DNA of 64,000 bases, taken from contig JOFO01000008.1 in assembly GCA_000721275.1 (NCBI GenBank), positions 248,001 to 312,000 of the forward strand, read 5' to 3'. The translations under genes were made by a program, and so were the position numbers. The notes under the pieces are model-generated. The model searched no databases, had not been told where the DNA came from, and worked only from the letters and a program-made list of their open reading frames with translations. Origin of the DNA: Microtetraspora glauca. GTDB lineage: Bacteria; Actinomycetota; Actinomycetes; Streptomycetales; Streptomycetaceae. Shown one piece after another: positions 1 to 10,600 of this stretch; positions within the stretch are counted from its first letter, which is position 1; the number at the start of each line of letters is the position of its first letter.

Positions 1-3000
1 ACGACCGCTTCCGGCTCATCCGGAAGGAGAACGCCGGCCTGGGCGCCGCCCGCAACACCGGTCTGGACAGCCTGGCGCCGGAGAGCGAGTACATCGCGTT
101 CGTCGACAGCGACGACCTGATCCCGCCGGACGCCTACCGGCTGATGATCGAGACCCTGGACGAGACGGGCTCCTCCTTCGCCACGGGCAACGTGGAGCAC
201 ATCAACTCCACCCGCATCTGGCAGTCCCCGATGCACCGCTTCCTCTCCCGGGGCGCGGTCAAGAAGACGCACGTCAGCCGCAAGCGCGCGCTGCTCACCG
301 ACCGCATCGCCTGCAACAAGGTCTTCCGCCGCGACTTCTGGGAGCGCAACGCGCTGCGCTTCCCCGAGGGCGTGCTGTACGAGGACACCCCGGTGATCGT
401 CCCGGCGCAGTACCTCGCCGAGTCCGTCGACATCATCAGCGAGACCACGTACTACTGGCGTCTGCGCGAGGGCGAGGCCGCCCCGTCGATCACCCAGCGG
501 CGCACCGAGCCGAAGGCCGCCCGCGACCGCGCCTCCGCGGTGGAGAGCGTCAGCCGCTTCCTGGCCGCGCGCACCGAGCCCGGCGCGGAGGAGCTGAAGC
601 GCGAGTACGACAAGACCGTCCTCACCGGTGACCTGCGCATCTTCCTCAACGTCCTGCCGGACGGCGACGAGGAGTACCGCGCGGAGTTCATGAAGGCGGC
701 CAACAAGTTCCTCGACCAGATCGACCTGAAGACGGTCAAGTCGCTGCCGACCGCGCTGCGCGTCAAGTGGCTGCTGGTCCGCAAGCACGCCCTGGCCGAG
801 CTGCTGGCCTTCATCGAGGCCGAGCGGATCGGTGAGCCGGTCGAGATCGACGGCTCCTTCCGCCGGTACGCGAAGTACCCGTTCCTGGAGTCCACCCAGC
901 TGCCCAAGAAGGTCCTCCGGATGGACCAGGACCTGCAGCTGCGCTCGCCGCTGCGGGAGCTGGAGTGGCTGCCGAACAACAAGCTGCGGCTGGCCGGCCA
1001 CGCCTGGATCGACCGGGTCGACCAGAGCGGCAAGCGGTCCGTGGTGAAGCTGCTCCAGCTGAAGAAGGACGGCACCCAGCGGCGGATGCTGATCCCGCTG
1101 AAGAACCTCCAGACCGAGGACGCCACCACGGCCGCCGGCTGGAAGAACCGCGGCCACAGCTTCGACTGGGCCGGCTGGGAGACCGAGATCGACCTGTCCC
1201 GCTTCCGCAAGGGAGGCCAGTGGCAGGAGGGCCTGTGGCACGTCGGCATGCGCGTGCTCTCCGGCGGCCTGGTGCGGTCCCGCTCGGTCCACTCGTACGG
1301 CTCCGACCACACCGCCTACCCGCAGCCGCACTGGCTCGACGAGACCCACCGCATGGTGCCGGAGCTGCGCCGCGCCGCGCTGAAGCTGCGCGTCGAGAAG
1401 GTGCCGTTCACCGTCTCCGGCTTCGCGCCCGACGGTGACGCGATCGTCGTCGACGGCCTGCTGCGCGAGACGGTCGCGCCGGGCGTCGAGGTCTCGCTGC
1501 GGATCATCAACCAGAACAGCGGCGAGGCGTTCTTCGTGCCCGCCGACGAGGTGACCCGGGACGGCGACCACACCCGGATCCGGATCCGCGTCCCGCTGAA
1601 GGACGTGGCCCTGCTCCCCGAGCACTTGGAGAGCGAGACCGCGGGCGCCGACATGGCGAAGACCATGCGCCGCAACTGGAGCACCCAGCTCCAGCTCCAG
1701 CCCGAGGGCGAGAAGTGGCGCCGCTACAAGGTCGTCGTCCGCGACGGCGTCGCCGACCTCCAGGTCCGCCTGCCCGAGTCCTTCGGCGAGGAGGCGACGC
1801 TCAACGAGGTCGCGGTGCTGTCCGGCACCAACGGCTACCTGAAGTTCTCCGGCCGCCCGCTGCGCGGCAAGATCACCGGGATCGCCACCACCGACGGCAC
1901 CTTCCTGATCCGCGGCACCGCGCCGGTGGACCTGTCCGACTACCACCTGGTGATCAGCGCCAAGAACCGCTTCGACGAGCGGACCGTGCCGCTGAGCGTC
2001 GCCGCGGACGGCACCTTCGAGGCGACCTTCCGCCCGTCCACCATGTCCGGCACCGGCGGCGGCCTGCCGCTGAAGGCCGGCCGCTGGATCTTCCGCCTGG
2101 AGGCCGGGGAGGACGCGCCGTCGCTGCAGCTCGTCGTGGACCGCCTCGCCGTCACCCAGTTCCCGCTGGAGAGCACGTACAACGGGCGCGAGAACCGCCT
2201 CGAGGTGCACTGGCAGGACCACCCGCAGCTCAACTGCCTGCCGGACCTGTCCCCGCTGGAGCGCGGCGACAACCGCCAGTACCAGCTGCGCCAGGAGGTG
2301 TACGAGAAGGGCCGCGAGCTGCCGCTGCGCGACTCCGTGCTGTACATCAGCTACAACGGCAAGCAGTACTCGGACAGCCCGCGCGCCATCCACGAGGAGC
2401 TGCTGCGCCGGGGCGCCGACGTCGAGCACCTGTGGCTGGTCCGCGACGGCCAGGTCGAGCTGCCCGACACGGTGCAGCCGGTCCGCTTCCAGGGCCGCGA
2501 GTGGTACGAGGCGCTGGCCCGGTCCCGGTACATCATCACCAACGCGCACCTGCCGCACTGGATCCGCCGCCGCGCGGGCCAGGTGATCGTGCAGACCTGG
2601 CACGGCACGATGCTGAAGAAGATCGGCCTGGACATCGACGCGCCGAAGTTCGACCCGAACTACCACGAGCGTCTGGTGAAGGAGGCGGCGAGCTGGAACA
2701 TCCTGGTCTCGTCGAACCGCTTCTCCACCCCGATCCTCAAGCGCGCCATGGGCTACAACGGCCTGATCGCCGAGACCGGCTACCCGCGCAACGACTACCT
2801 GTACGCCGAGGACCGCGACGAGCGCGCGGCCGCGGTGAAGGAGAAGCTGGGCCTGCCCGCCGGCAAGAAGGTCGTGCTGTACGCGCCGACCTGGCGTGAC
2901 GACCTGTCGCACGGCCGCGGCCAGTTCAAGTTCGACCTGCGGGTGGACCTGGAGGACGCGCGCCGCCGCCTCGGCGACGACCACGTCTTCCTGATCCGCC

Positions 3001-3425
3001 GTCACTCGAACATCGTGGACAGCATCCCGGGCGCCGGGAACGGCTTCGTCTTCGACGTCTCCGAGTACCCGGACATCGCGGACCTGTACCTGGCGGCCGA
3101 CATCATGATCACGGACTACTCGTCGGTCATGTTCGACTACGCGCACCTGCGCCGCCCGATGCTGTTCTTCACGTACGACCTGGAGCACTACCGCGACCGC
3201 CTGCGGGGCTTCTACTTCGACTTCGAGAACGACGCCCCGGGCCCGCTGGTCGAGACCTCGGACGACCTGCTCACGGCGATCCGCGAGATCGACGAGGTCC
3301 AGGAGGCGTACCGGGAGAAGTACGACGAGTTCCACCACCAGTTCTGCGACCTGGACGACGGCCACGCGGCCGGCCGCGTCGCCGACCTGATGTTCAAGAT
3401 CGCCGAGGAGGGCGCGCCGCTGTAG
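1..3425 (+). CDS. Bifunctional GT2 glycosyltransferase / CDP-glycerol glycerophosphotransferase-type protein (5' truncated)
   Basis: The reading frame is open from base 3, so the true start lies before the window; about 1140 residues are visible. The first residues carry the GT2 (GT-A fold) signatures NAGLGAARNTG and DSDD. A long beta-rich middle follows, and from about residue 775 a CDP-glycerol:poly(glycerophosphate) glycerophosphotransferase-like domain with WHGT (about residue 866) and TDYSS (about 1037). Such fusions assemble teichoic-acid-like or other phosphodiester wall polymers at the inner membrane face. It converges on a GT4 gene across a shared terminator. The exact sugar and acceptor cannot be read from the sequence. 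Confidence 0.88.
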   Translation, partial: DRFRLIRKENAGLGAARNTGLDSLAPESEYIAFVDSDDLIPPDAYRLMIETLDETGSSFATGNVEHINSTRIWQSPMHRFLSRGAVKKTHVSRKRALLTDRIACNKVFRRDFWERNALRFPEGVLYEDTPVIVPAQYLAESVDIISETTYYWRLREGEAAPSITQRRTEPKAARDRASAVESVSRFLAARTEPGAEELKREYDKTVLTGDLRIFLNVLPDGDEEYRAEFMKAANKFLDQIDLKTVKSLPTALRVKWLLVRKHALAELLAFIEAERIGEPVEIDGSFRRYAKYPFLESTQLPKKVLRMDQDLQLRSPLRELEWLPNNKLRLAGHAWIDRVDQSGKRSVVKLLQLKKDGTQRRMLIPLKNLQTEDATTAAGWKNRGHSFDWAGWETEIDLSRFRKGGQWQEGLWHVGMRVLSGGLVRSRSVHSYGSDHTAYPQPHWLDETHRMVPELRRAALKLRVEKVPFTVSGFAPDGDAIVVDGLLRETVAPGVEVSLRIINQNSGEAFFVPADEVTRDGDHTRIRIRVPLKDVALLPEHLESETAGADMAKTMRRNWSTQLQLQPEGEKWRRYKVVVRDGVADLQVRLPESFGEEATLNEVAVLSGTNGYLKFSGRPLRGKITGIATTDGTFLIRGTAPVDLSDYHLVISAKNRFDERTVPLSVAADGTFEATFRPSTMSGTGGGLPLKAGRWIFRLEAGEDAPSLQLVVDRLAVTQFPLESTYNGRENRLEVHWQDHPQLNCLPDLSPLERGDNRQYQLRQEVYEKGRELPLRDSVLYISYNGKQYSDSPRAIHEELLRRGADVEHLWLVRDGQVELPDTVQPVRFQGREWYEALARSRYIITNAHLPHWIRRRAGQVIVQTWHGTMLKKIGLDIDAPKFDPNYHERLVKEAASWNILVSSNRFSTPILKRAMGYNGLIAETGYPRNDYLYAEDRDERAAAVKEKLGLPAGKKVVLYAPTWRDDLSHGRGQFKFDLRVDLEDARRRLGDDHVFLIRRHSNIVDSIPGAGNGFVFDVSEYPDIADLYLAADIMITDYSSVMFDYAHLRRPMLFFTYDLEHYRDRLRGFYFDFENDAPGPLVETSDDLLTAIREIDEVQEAYREKYDEFHHQFCDLDDGHAAGRVADLMFKIAEEGAPL

Positions 3426-3450
3426 GCGGTGCCCCGCCGGGCGCGCACGT

Positions 3451-3490
3451 GAAGGAGCCCCGGTCCGCGGAAGCGGGCCGGGGCTCCTTC
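3451..3490. terminator. Bidirectional hairpin terminator
   Basis: A long near-perfect inverted repeat with arms beginning GAAGGAGCCCCGG and ending CCGGGGCTCCTTC lies in the 81-bp gap between two convergent genes, so it probably ends transcription from both sides. Confidence 0.85.
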
Positions 3491-3506
3491 GTGTCCGCCG
3501 GGGCGG

Positions 3507-5528
3507 CTACTTCTTGTCGATGATCTTCAGCGAGAGCTGCCCGTTGCTGGAGAAGTACGGGCGCAGCTCGTGCCGGGTGCCGGTGACGGCGGCCGGCACG
3601 GCGGCGAGCCGGTTGCGCCAGCCGCTCTTCGGCCGGGTGTCGACGGAGGCCGGGACGGGCGCGCCGGACTGCGTCACCACCGGGTACGGGAAGGTGAAGA
3701 CGTCCATCGGGACGAGCACGTCGGTGGCGAGCTTGCAGACCCGGATCCGGGGGGAGTCCTGGTCGGGCAGCAGCCACAGGTCCCAGACGTCCTCGGTGCC
3801 GGGCTGGTGGAGGCGGGCCGCGGCGGCGTTGTCGAGGGACGCGGTGAAACGCCCGTCGGCGTCGGCCTTCACCGGGAAGGTGAAGTTCTTGTCGGCCTCC
3901 TTGCGGTGGACGGCCTCGATGAGGCTGCCCTGGCCGGGGCGGACGCCCCAGGCGGCGGCCTCGACGACGATCGCCTTCGGACCGGCCTTGATCGCCGAGA
4001 CCTCGACGTGCTGGGGGCGGACCCGGCTCTGCACCCGGAGCGTGCCGTCGGTGTGGGCGTACGGCAGCAGCAGGGAGAGCGCGGGGCCCTCGGTGCGGGG
4101 CAGCTTCAGGCCCAGGATGTGGAGGGTGTCGCAGCCGGCCGAGCGCAGCGGCAGGTCGAAGCCGGCGGCGCGGACCTGGAGCTCCCAGTCGCCTTCGGCG
4201 AGCTTGCCGAGCGCGGGCACGACGGCCTCGTCGCCGGTGAAGGGGACGACGACCTCGTCGGCCTTCTTGCGGATGTCCTTGCAGACCAGGCGGGCGTCGC
4301 TGTCGGCGGGCAGCCCCTCGACCCGCACCCGGACGTCGCCCTGCGGGCCGACGACGGCGGTGGCCGTGCGGGGGATGGCGCGGCGGGCGCGCATGGTCTC
4401 GACGAGCTGCTCGAAGCGGGCGGCGGTCGCCGCCTCCTGGAAGCGGACCACGTTGGCGACGGCGGCGGCGGCCATCTTGCGGCGCAGGTCCTCGTCGGAG
4501 ATCAGCTTCTCGATGTGCTCGGCGAGGGCTTCCTTGTCGCCGAGGGGGACGACGTAGCCGTCCTCGCCCTGCTTGATGATGTTGCGGGGGCCGTGCGGGG
4601 CGTCGTAGCAGATCGCCGGGAGGCCGGCCGCCATCGCCTCGACGGTGACGTTGCCGAACGCCTCCAGGTGCGAGGGGAGGACGAAGACGGACGCCTTGGC
4701 GAACTCCGGGGTGACCGGGGTGGCCGGGCCCATCAGGAAGATCTGGTTGTTGCCGTCGGTCTCGTCGATCTTCTTGCGGAGGTTGGCGCGCTCCGGACCG
4801 GAGCCGTAGATCCGCAGGCTCCAGTCCGGGTGGCGTGGGGCCACCGTGGAGAACGCCTCGATGAGGTCGGCGAAGCCCTTGTGCGGCTTGAGCAGGCCGG
4901 CCGCGACGACGATCTTGTTGTCGCCGGTGGACATCTGGCCCTGGTGGGCCGGGATGCAGTTCGGCATGGGGGAGAGCAGGTGGCTCACGGCGGGCACGAC
5001 CCCGGCGATGGTCCGGCACTCGTCCGGCGTCGGCGCGGTGATCGCGTCCATCTTCGGGTACGCGTCCCGGAAGAGGGCGTCGCGGATGTGCGGGCCGTAG
5101 CGGGCGGGCCGCGAGTGCTCCATCGCGACCTTGAGGAAGTCGCGGTCCGAGTAGGCCAGCATGATGGTGATCTTGGGGTTGTTGCTGACCACGACGTCGG
5201 CGTCGGTGGTGGCCAGGTACTCCATCAGCCGCTTCTCCGCCAGACGGCTGATCCACGGCTTCTTGTCCGTGGGCTCGTTGGGGTAGATGTGCGGGAAGAC
5301 GTCGATCTGCGGGTCGTCGCCGTCGTAGACGTGGGAGTGCTTCCGGTAGTCGGAGAGCGCGACCGTCTTCACCCGGGGGTCCAGCGGGAAGAACGCCTGG
5401 TCGCGGTTGCGGCGGAGGGCGACCAGCTCGACCTCGTGGTGCTCCACGAGCGCTCCGGCCAGGTTGTGGATCGCGCTCACCACACCGCCGATGTGGCAGC
5501 GGTCCACCAGGAGGAAGGATATTTTCAC
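3507..5528 (-). CDS. GT4-type glycosyltransferase with C-terminal beta-rich extension
   Basis: A 673-residue protein. Residues 1-395 form a GT-B retaining glycosyltransferase of family 4, with the donor-site pattern SHLEAFGNVTVEAMAAG near residue 283. The remaining 270 or so residues are a beta-rich module unlike a catalytic domain, ending in YFSSNGQLSLKI; a similar ending closes the separate protein at 14201-15196. I chose the GTG at 5528, which starts the typical GT-B first strand (KISFLLVDRC); upstream there is only frame-open proline-rich sequence. The likely role is building a cell-surface glycan together with the convergent polymer transferase. Donor and acceptor are unknown. Confidence 0.87.
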   Translation of the reverse strand: MKISFLLVDRCHIGGVVSAIHNLAGALVEHHEVELVALRRNRDQAFFPLDPRVKTVALSDYRKHSHVYDGDDPQIDVFPHIYPNEPTDKKPWISRLAEKRLMEYLATTDADVVVSNNPKITIMLAYSDRDFLKVAMEHSRPARYGPHIRDALFRDAYPKMDAITAPTPDECRTIAGVVPAVSHLLSPMPNCIPAHQGQMSTGDNKIVVAAGLLKPHKGFADLIEAFSTVAPRHPDWSLRIYGSGPERANLRKKIDETDGNNQIFLMGPATPVTPEFAKASVFVLPSHLEAFGNVTVEAMAAGLPAICYDAPHGPRNIIKQGEDGYVVPLGDKEALAEHIEKLISDEDLRRKMAAAAVANVVRFQEAATAARFEQLVETMRARRAIPRTATAVVGPQGDVRVRVEGLPADSDARLVCKDIRKKADEVVVPFTGDEAVVPALGKLAEGDWELQVRAAGFDLPLRSAGCDTLHILGLKLPRTEGPALSLLLPYAHTDGTLRVQSRVRPQHVEVSAIKAGPKAIVVEAAAWGVRPGQGSLIEAVHRKEADKNFTFPVKADADGRFTASLDNAAAARLHQPGTEDVWDLWLLPDQDSPRIRVCKLATDVLVPMDVFTFPYPVVTQSGAPVPASVDTRPKSGWRNRLAAVPAAVTGTRHELRPYFSSNGQLSLKIIDKK

Positions 5529-5753
5529 GCCGGGCCTCGATGTCTGCGAAGAGGGGGGACCCCCGGGCGGGGGCTTGCGGCACGTGCGTCCAGCACGAGG
5601 GTTGACGCACCTTAGGTTACGGGGCGTGGGCCGCGAAGCGGGGCGGGTCCGTCCGCACCCGTACGGCGAACGGGCGGTATCCGCCGCGTAACACCTCGGT
5701 CTCGGCCGGGCGAACGGGAAACCCGCCCGGCGCCGCCACACGTCGCTCACGTC

Positions 5754-6389
5754 ATGAACACGGAAAACCCGGGCTGCCTCACGGGAGCGGCCCGCGCGGT
5801 CGCCCTCGTCGTCGTCCTGCCCGTGCGGCTGGTCTGGGACGCGCTCGTCTGGTGCCTCACGCAGCTCTGGCGCCGGATCCTCGCCCCGGTCGGCCGCGCC
5901 CTGGCCTGGCTCCTCCACCACCTGCTGGTCGTGCCGCTGCGGTGGCTGTGGGAGTGGGTGCTCGCCCCGGTCGGCCGCGCCCTGGCCCGGCTCCTCCACT
6001 ACCTGCTGGTCGTGCCGCTCCAATGGCTGTGGGAGTGGGTGCTCCTCCCCGTCGGCAAGGCCCTGTGGTGGGTCGTCGACCTGCTCCTCGTCACCCCCCT
6101 CACCTGGCTCTGGCGGTACGTGCTCGGCCCCGTCTGCCGCTTCACCGGCGCCGTCCTCGCCTGGGCCTGGCGGGTCGCGGGCGAGATCGCGCGGGCCGTC
6201 GGGCGGGCCGTGCGCCGGGTCCTGTGGCACGCCGTCGGACGCCCGCTCGCCTGGGTGTACCGGGTGGTCCTCACCCCGATCGGCCACGCCCTGCGCACCT
6301 GGGTGTGGGAACCCGTCGCCGCCGCGGGCCGCGCCGTCCGCGCCGCCGCCCGCGAGGTGCGCACCGCCCTCATCGGCGGGCCCCGCTGA
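5754..6389 (+). CDS. Tryptophan-rich hydrophobic tandem-repeat protein
   Basis: A 211-residue protein of unknown function. Residues 44-124 are three consecutive 27-residue repeats, each opening PVGRAL or PVGKAL and closing LVVPLxWLWEWVL or a close variant; a degenerate half-repeat precedes them and decayed copies follow. Each repeat could be an amphipathic or re-entrant membrane helix pair with arginines at the boundary. No enzyme motif is visible. It lies upstream of, and in the same direction as, the TIGR03936 gene, and is divergent from the GT4 gene. The ATG start follows a region without a strong ribosome binding site. It is probably a membrane-surface protein. Confidence 0.7.
   Translation: MNTENPGCLTGAARAVALVVVLPVRLVWDALVWCLTQLWRRILAPVGRALAWLLHHLLVVPLRWLWEWVLAPVGRALARLLHYLLVVPLQWLWEWVLLPVGKALWWVVDLLLVTPLTWLWRYVLGPVCRFTGAVLAWAWRVAGEIARAVGRAVRRVLWHAVGRPLAWVYRVVLTPIGHALRTWVWEPVAAAGRAVRAAAREVRTALIGGPR
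5883..6125 (+). repeat. Three 81-bp tandem repeats inside a coding region
   Basis: Units at 5883-5963, 5964-6044 and 6045-6125 encode three 27-residue repeats. The first two are very similar at the base level, for example sharing the stretch GCCCCGGTCGGCCGCGCCCT, which implies recent duplication. Confidence 0.8.
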
Positions 6390-6444
6390 CCTGCCCGTCC
6401 GCGCATCCGGCGGCCCGCCGGGGAACCCGAGGTGGGCCGGGCGC

Positions 6445-6460
6445 GTACTCTGGGTAGTAC
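6445..6460 (+). promoter_or_regulatory. Inverted repeat with -10-like TACTCT ahead of the TIGR03936 gene
   Basis: GTACT and AGTAC are separated by six bases and include TACTCT, which fits the Streptomyces -10 consensus TANNNT. If used, the leader to the proposed CTG start is about 145 bases. This is pattern only. Confidence 0.35.
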
Positions 6461-6602
6461 AAGGAACGTCCCCGGCGCGGCCCACGCCCCCGAGATCTCC
6501 CCGCCACCGGCGGGGGTGATCCGGGCGGGAGCCCACGGGACGCACCGAGAGCTTCCGGGCGGAGCGCCACCCGCGCCCGCCCCGCACCGAGGAGAAGAAC
6601 CA

Positions 6603-7436
6603 CTGGGCAAGCGACAGCCCGAAGGCCCGCCGCCCGCACCGGCGGTGCAGCGCATCCGTCTGCGCTACACCAAGCGCGGCCGCCTCCGGTTCACCAGCCA
6701 CCGCGACTTCCAGCGCGCCTTCGAGCGCGCCCTGCGCCGCGCCGAGGTGCCCATGGCGTACTCGGCCGGATTCACCCCGCACCCCAAGGTGTCGTACGCC
6801 AACGCCGCCCCCACGGGTACGGGCTCCGAGGCCGAGTTCCTGGAGATCGCCCTCACCGAGCGCCGCGACCCGGAGACCCTGCGGGCCCTGCTCGACGAGT
6901 CCCTCCCGGCCGGCCTCGACATCACCGACGCCGTCGAGGCCCGCACCTCCGGCCTCGCCGACCGGCTCACCGCCTCCGTGTGGGAGCTCCGGCTCGACGG
7001 CGTCCCCGTCGACGACGCCCGCAAGGCCGTCGACGCGTTCCTCGCCGCCGAGACGGTGGAGGTGCAGCGCAAGACCAAGAACGGCATCCGTACCTTCGAC
7101 ACCCGCGCCGCCGTCGCCGACCTCGTCGCGGACCGTCCCCAGGGCGATCCCCAGGGTGATAGGCCCGCCGCCGACGCCTGTGCGATACTGCGGCTGGTCG
7201 TTCGGCACGTGACACCCGCCGTGCGACCCGACGACGTCCTGTCCGGTCTCCGAGCTGTGGCCGACCTGGCGCCGCCGGTCCCCGCAGCGGTGACCAGGCT
7301 GGCGCAGGGGCTCTTCGACGAGGAGTCCGGCACGGTGACCGACCCGCTCGCGCCCGACCGCGAGGCAGTCACGGCCGCAGCACCCACGGCCGCCGCGACC
7401 GCCCCGGCGACGGCGCCGGAGGCAGGCCCCGCGTAG
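6603..7436 (+). CDS. TIGR03936 family protein (radical-SAM-linked), probable CTG start
   Basis: About 277 residues. The conserved core IRLRYTKRGRLRFTSHRDF begins some 16 residues in, followed by a segment containing SAGFTPHPKVSYANA. This family (DUF2344) usually accompanies a B12-binding radical SAM protein and sits next to RNase E/G, as here; the radical SAM partner is not in the window. The coding frame is open back to an ATG at 6432, but that would add a low-complexity tail and place a promoter-like box inside the gene. A GAGGAG ribosome binding site stands just before CTG at 6603, giving the short N-terminus GKRQPEGPPP that I recall from relatives. A GTG at 6516 is the other alternative. 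Confidence 0.72.
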   Translation: MGKRQPEGPPPAPAVQRIRLRYTKRGRLRFTSHRDFQRAFERALRRAEVPMAYSAGFTPHPKVSYANAAPTGTGSEAEFLEIALTERRDPETLRALLDESLPAGLDITDAVEARTSGLADRLTASVWELRLDGVPVDDARKAVDAFLAAETVEVQRKTKNGIRTFDTRAAVADLVADRPQGDPQGDRPAADACAILRLVVRHVTPAVRPDDVLSGLRAVADLAPPVPAAVTRLAQGLFDEESGTVTDPLAPDREAVTAAAPTAAATAPATAPEAGPA

Positions 7437-7515
7437 GGGACGGAGTCGAGCGCAGCCCTGGCACTCGGGAGCCACCTGGGTCGGGCAGCGCACTGACCAG
7501 GAGACTTTCGCCAGG

Positions 7516-7536
7516 CCGTACGCATCGGGCGTACGG
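7516..7536 (+). other. Perfect hairpin in the rne leader
   Basis: CCGTACGC and GCGTACGG pair perfectly around a five-base loop in the 231-bp gap before rne. RNase E autoregulates through its 5' leader in enterobacteria; whether this hairpin does the same is inference. I see no gene in the gap. Confidence 0.4.
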
Positions 7537-7667
7537 AACCGGCGAGCCAGACATTCAGCTCCCGTGCGGCGCCCGCGCCCCGGACGGCGGCACCGCGCAC
7601 GACGCGCGTCCGTGCCGCCACCGGAATCCGACGCGGCGCCCGGGAGCGTGACGGGAGAACCGCCCGC

Positions 7668-10600
7668 ATGCTCGAAGACACCAACGAGACCACCGACACC
7701 AACGACACCGCCCCCGGTGACAAGCTGCCGCCGCGCCGCCGGCGCCGCGCCGCCTCCCGGCCCGCCGGCCCGCCGGTGACCGCCGCCGGCGAGACCGCCG
7801 AGGCCGCCGCCGGGACGCCGGCCGTCGAGGCCCCCGCCACGGAGGCCCCGGCCGCCGAGCCGGAGGCCGCTCCGGCCCGCCCGCGCCGCCGCGCGACCCG
7901 CAAGACGGCCGCCCCGGCCCCGGTCGCCGAGACCCCGGAGACCCCCGCCGCCGAGCCCGTCGCCGCCGAGTCCGTCGCCGCGCCCGCCGAGCCGGAGACC
8001 CCGGCCGCAGACACTCCGGCCGCCGAGCCGGAGGCCGCCCCGGCCCGGACCCGCCGCCGCGCCACCCGCAAGGCCACCGCGCCCGTGACCTCCCCGGCCG
8101 CCGTCGAGGAGCCCGCCGCGCCCGCCGAACCGGAGGCCCCGGCCGCCGAGACCCCGGCCGCCGAGCCCGAGGCCGCCCCGGCCCGCCCGCGCCGCCGCGC
8201 CACCCGCCGCGCCAGCGCCCCGGTCACCTCCCCGGCCCCGGCCGAGGAGCCCGCCGCCGAGACGCCGGCCGCCCCGGCCCCCGTCGCGGAGGCCCCGGCC
8301 GAGCCGGTCGCCGAGGCCGCTCCGGCCCGCACCCGCCGCCGCGCGACCCGCCGCGCCAGCGCCCCCGAGGCCACCACCCCCGACGTCGCGGCCGAGCTCG
8401 CCGCGCCCACCTCCGGCGAGTCGCTGCCCGAGGACACCGTCGAGGAGATCGCCTCGCACGGCGCCGACGTCGCCGCCGCCGAGGCCGCCGCCACCCGCGG
8501 CCGTGGCCGCCGCCGGGTCAGCACGCCGCAGTTCACCGCCGAGCCGCCCACCGCCGAGGAGGCCCCGCGCCGCCGCCGCGCCGAGCGCCCGGCCGTCGCC
8601 GTCTTCCAGGCCCCGGTCTTCACCGAGCCGATGTTCCAGACGCCGGAGACCGCCGCGTTCGCTGCCGCCGCTGCCGCCGAGGCCGACGAGGAGACCGAGG
8701 ACGAGACCGGCGTCGAGACGGCCGAGGCCGTCGAGGCCGTCGAGCGCGCCGAGACCGGCTCGCGCCGCCGTCGCCGCCGCCGCGGCGAGCCCGTCGCCGT
8801 CGAGCCCGTCCCGGCCACCGTCGCCGACGAGCCCGAGGTCGAGCACGTCGCCGACGAGGTCGAGGCCGAGGACGAGGCCGAGGAGACCGACGAGTACGGC
8901 GACCGCCCCTCCCGCCGCCGCCGTCGCGGTGGCCGTCGCCGCCGCCGCGGCGAGTCCGCCGAGACGGAGGAGAACGAGGAGGGCGAGGACGCCGACGAGC
9001 TCCACGCCGACGCCGAGACGGACGCCGAGGAGACGGAGGAGTCCGACGACGACAACGGCTTCGCCGGCTCCAGCAGCTCCCGCCGCCGCCGTCGCCGTCG
9101 CCGCCGCAGCGGTGACGCCGCCGGTGAGGCCGAGGCCACGGAAGAGGACGGCGTCCGCACGGTCGTCAAGGTCCGCGAGCCCCGCCCGAAGCCCGAGCCG
9201 TCCGACGAGGTGCAGTCCATCAAGGGCTCCACCCGCCTGGAGGCCAAGAAGCAGCGCCGCCGCGAGGGCCGCGAGCAGGGCCGCCGCCGCGTCCCGATCA
9301 TCACCGAGGCCGAGTTCCTCGCCCGCCGCGAGGCCGTCGAGCGCGTCATGGTCGTCCGCCAGAACGGCGAGCGCACCCAGATCGGCGTCCTCGAGGACAA
9401 CGTGCTCGTCGAGCACTACGTCAACAAGGAGCAGGCCACCTCGTACGTCGGCAACGTCTACCTGGGCAAGGTCCAGAACGTGCTGCCGTCGATGGAGGCC
9501 GCCTTCGTCGACATCGGCAAGGGCCGCAACGCCGTCCTGTACGCCGGCGAGGTCAACTTCGAGGCGCTCGGCATGGGCAACGGCCCGCGCCGCATCGAGT
9601 CCGCCCTGAAGTCCGGCCAGTCCGTCCTCGTGCAGGTCACCAAGGACCCGATCGGCCACAAGGGCGCCCGCCTCACCAGCCAGGTCTCCCTCCCGGGCCG
9701 CTACCTCGTGTACGTCCCCGAGGGCTCGATGACCGGCATCAGCCGCAAGCTCCCGGACACCGAGCGCGCCCGCCTGAAGACCATCCTCAAGAAGATCGTC
9801 CCCGAGGACGCCGGCGTCATCGTGCGCACCGCCGCCGAGGGCGCCAGCGAGGACGAGCTGCGCCGCGACGTCGAGCGCCTCCAGGCGCAGTGGGCCGACA
9901 TCCAGAAGAAGGCGAGCCAGATCTCGACGTCCGCGCCGAGCCTGCTCTACGGCGAGCCGGACATGACCGTCCGGGTCGTCCGCGACATCTTCAACGAGGA
10001 CTTCACCAAGGTCATCGTCAGCGGCGACGAGGCCTGGGAGACCATCCACGGCTACGTCTCGCACGTCGCGCCCGACCTGGCCGACCGCCTCCAGCGGTGG
10101 ACCAGCGAGGTCGACGTCTTCGCCACCTACCGGATCGACGAGCAGCTGATGAAGGCGCTCGACCGGAAGGTCTGGCTGCCCTCGGGCGGCTCGCTGGTGA
10201 TCGACAAGACCGAGGCGATGATCGTCATCGACGTCAACACCGGCAAGTTCACCGGCCAGGGCGGCAACCTCGAGGAGACCGTCACCCGGAACAACCTGGA
10301 GGCGGCCGAGGAGATCGTCCGCCAGCTGCGGCTGCGCGACCTCGGCGGCATCGTCGTCATCGACTTCATCGACATGGTCCTGGAGTCCAACCGCGACCTC
10401 GTGCTGCGCCGCCTCCTGGAGTGCCTGGGCCGCGACCGGACCAAGCACCAGGTGGCCGAGGTCACCTCGCTCGGCCTGGTGCAGATGACCCGCAAGCGGG
10501 TCGGCCAGGGCCTCCTGGAGTCCTTCTCGGAGACCTGCGTCCACTGCAACGGCCGCGGCGTCATCGTCCACATGGAGCAGCCGGCCGCCCACGGCGGCGG

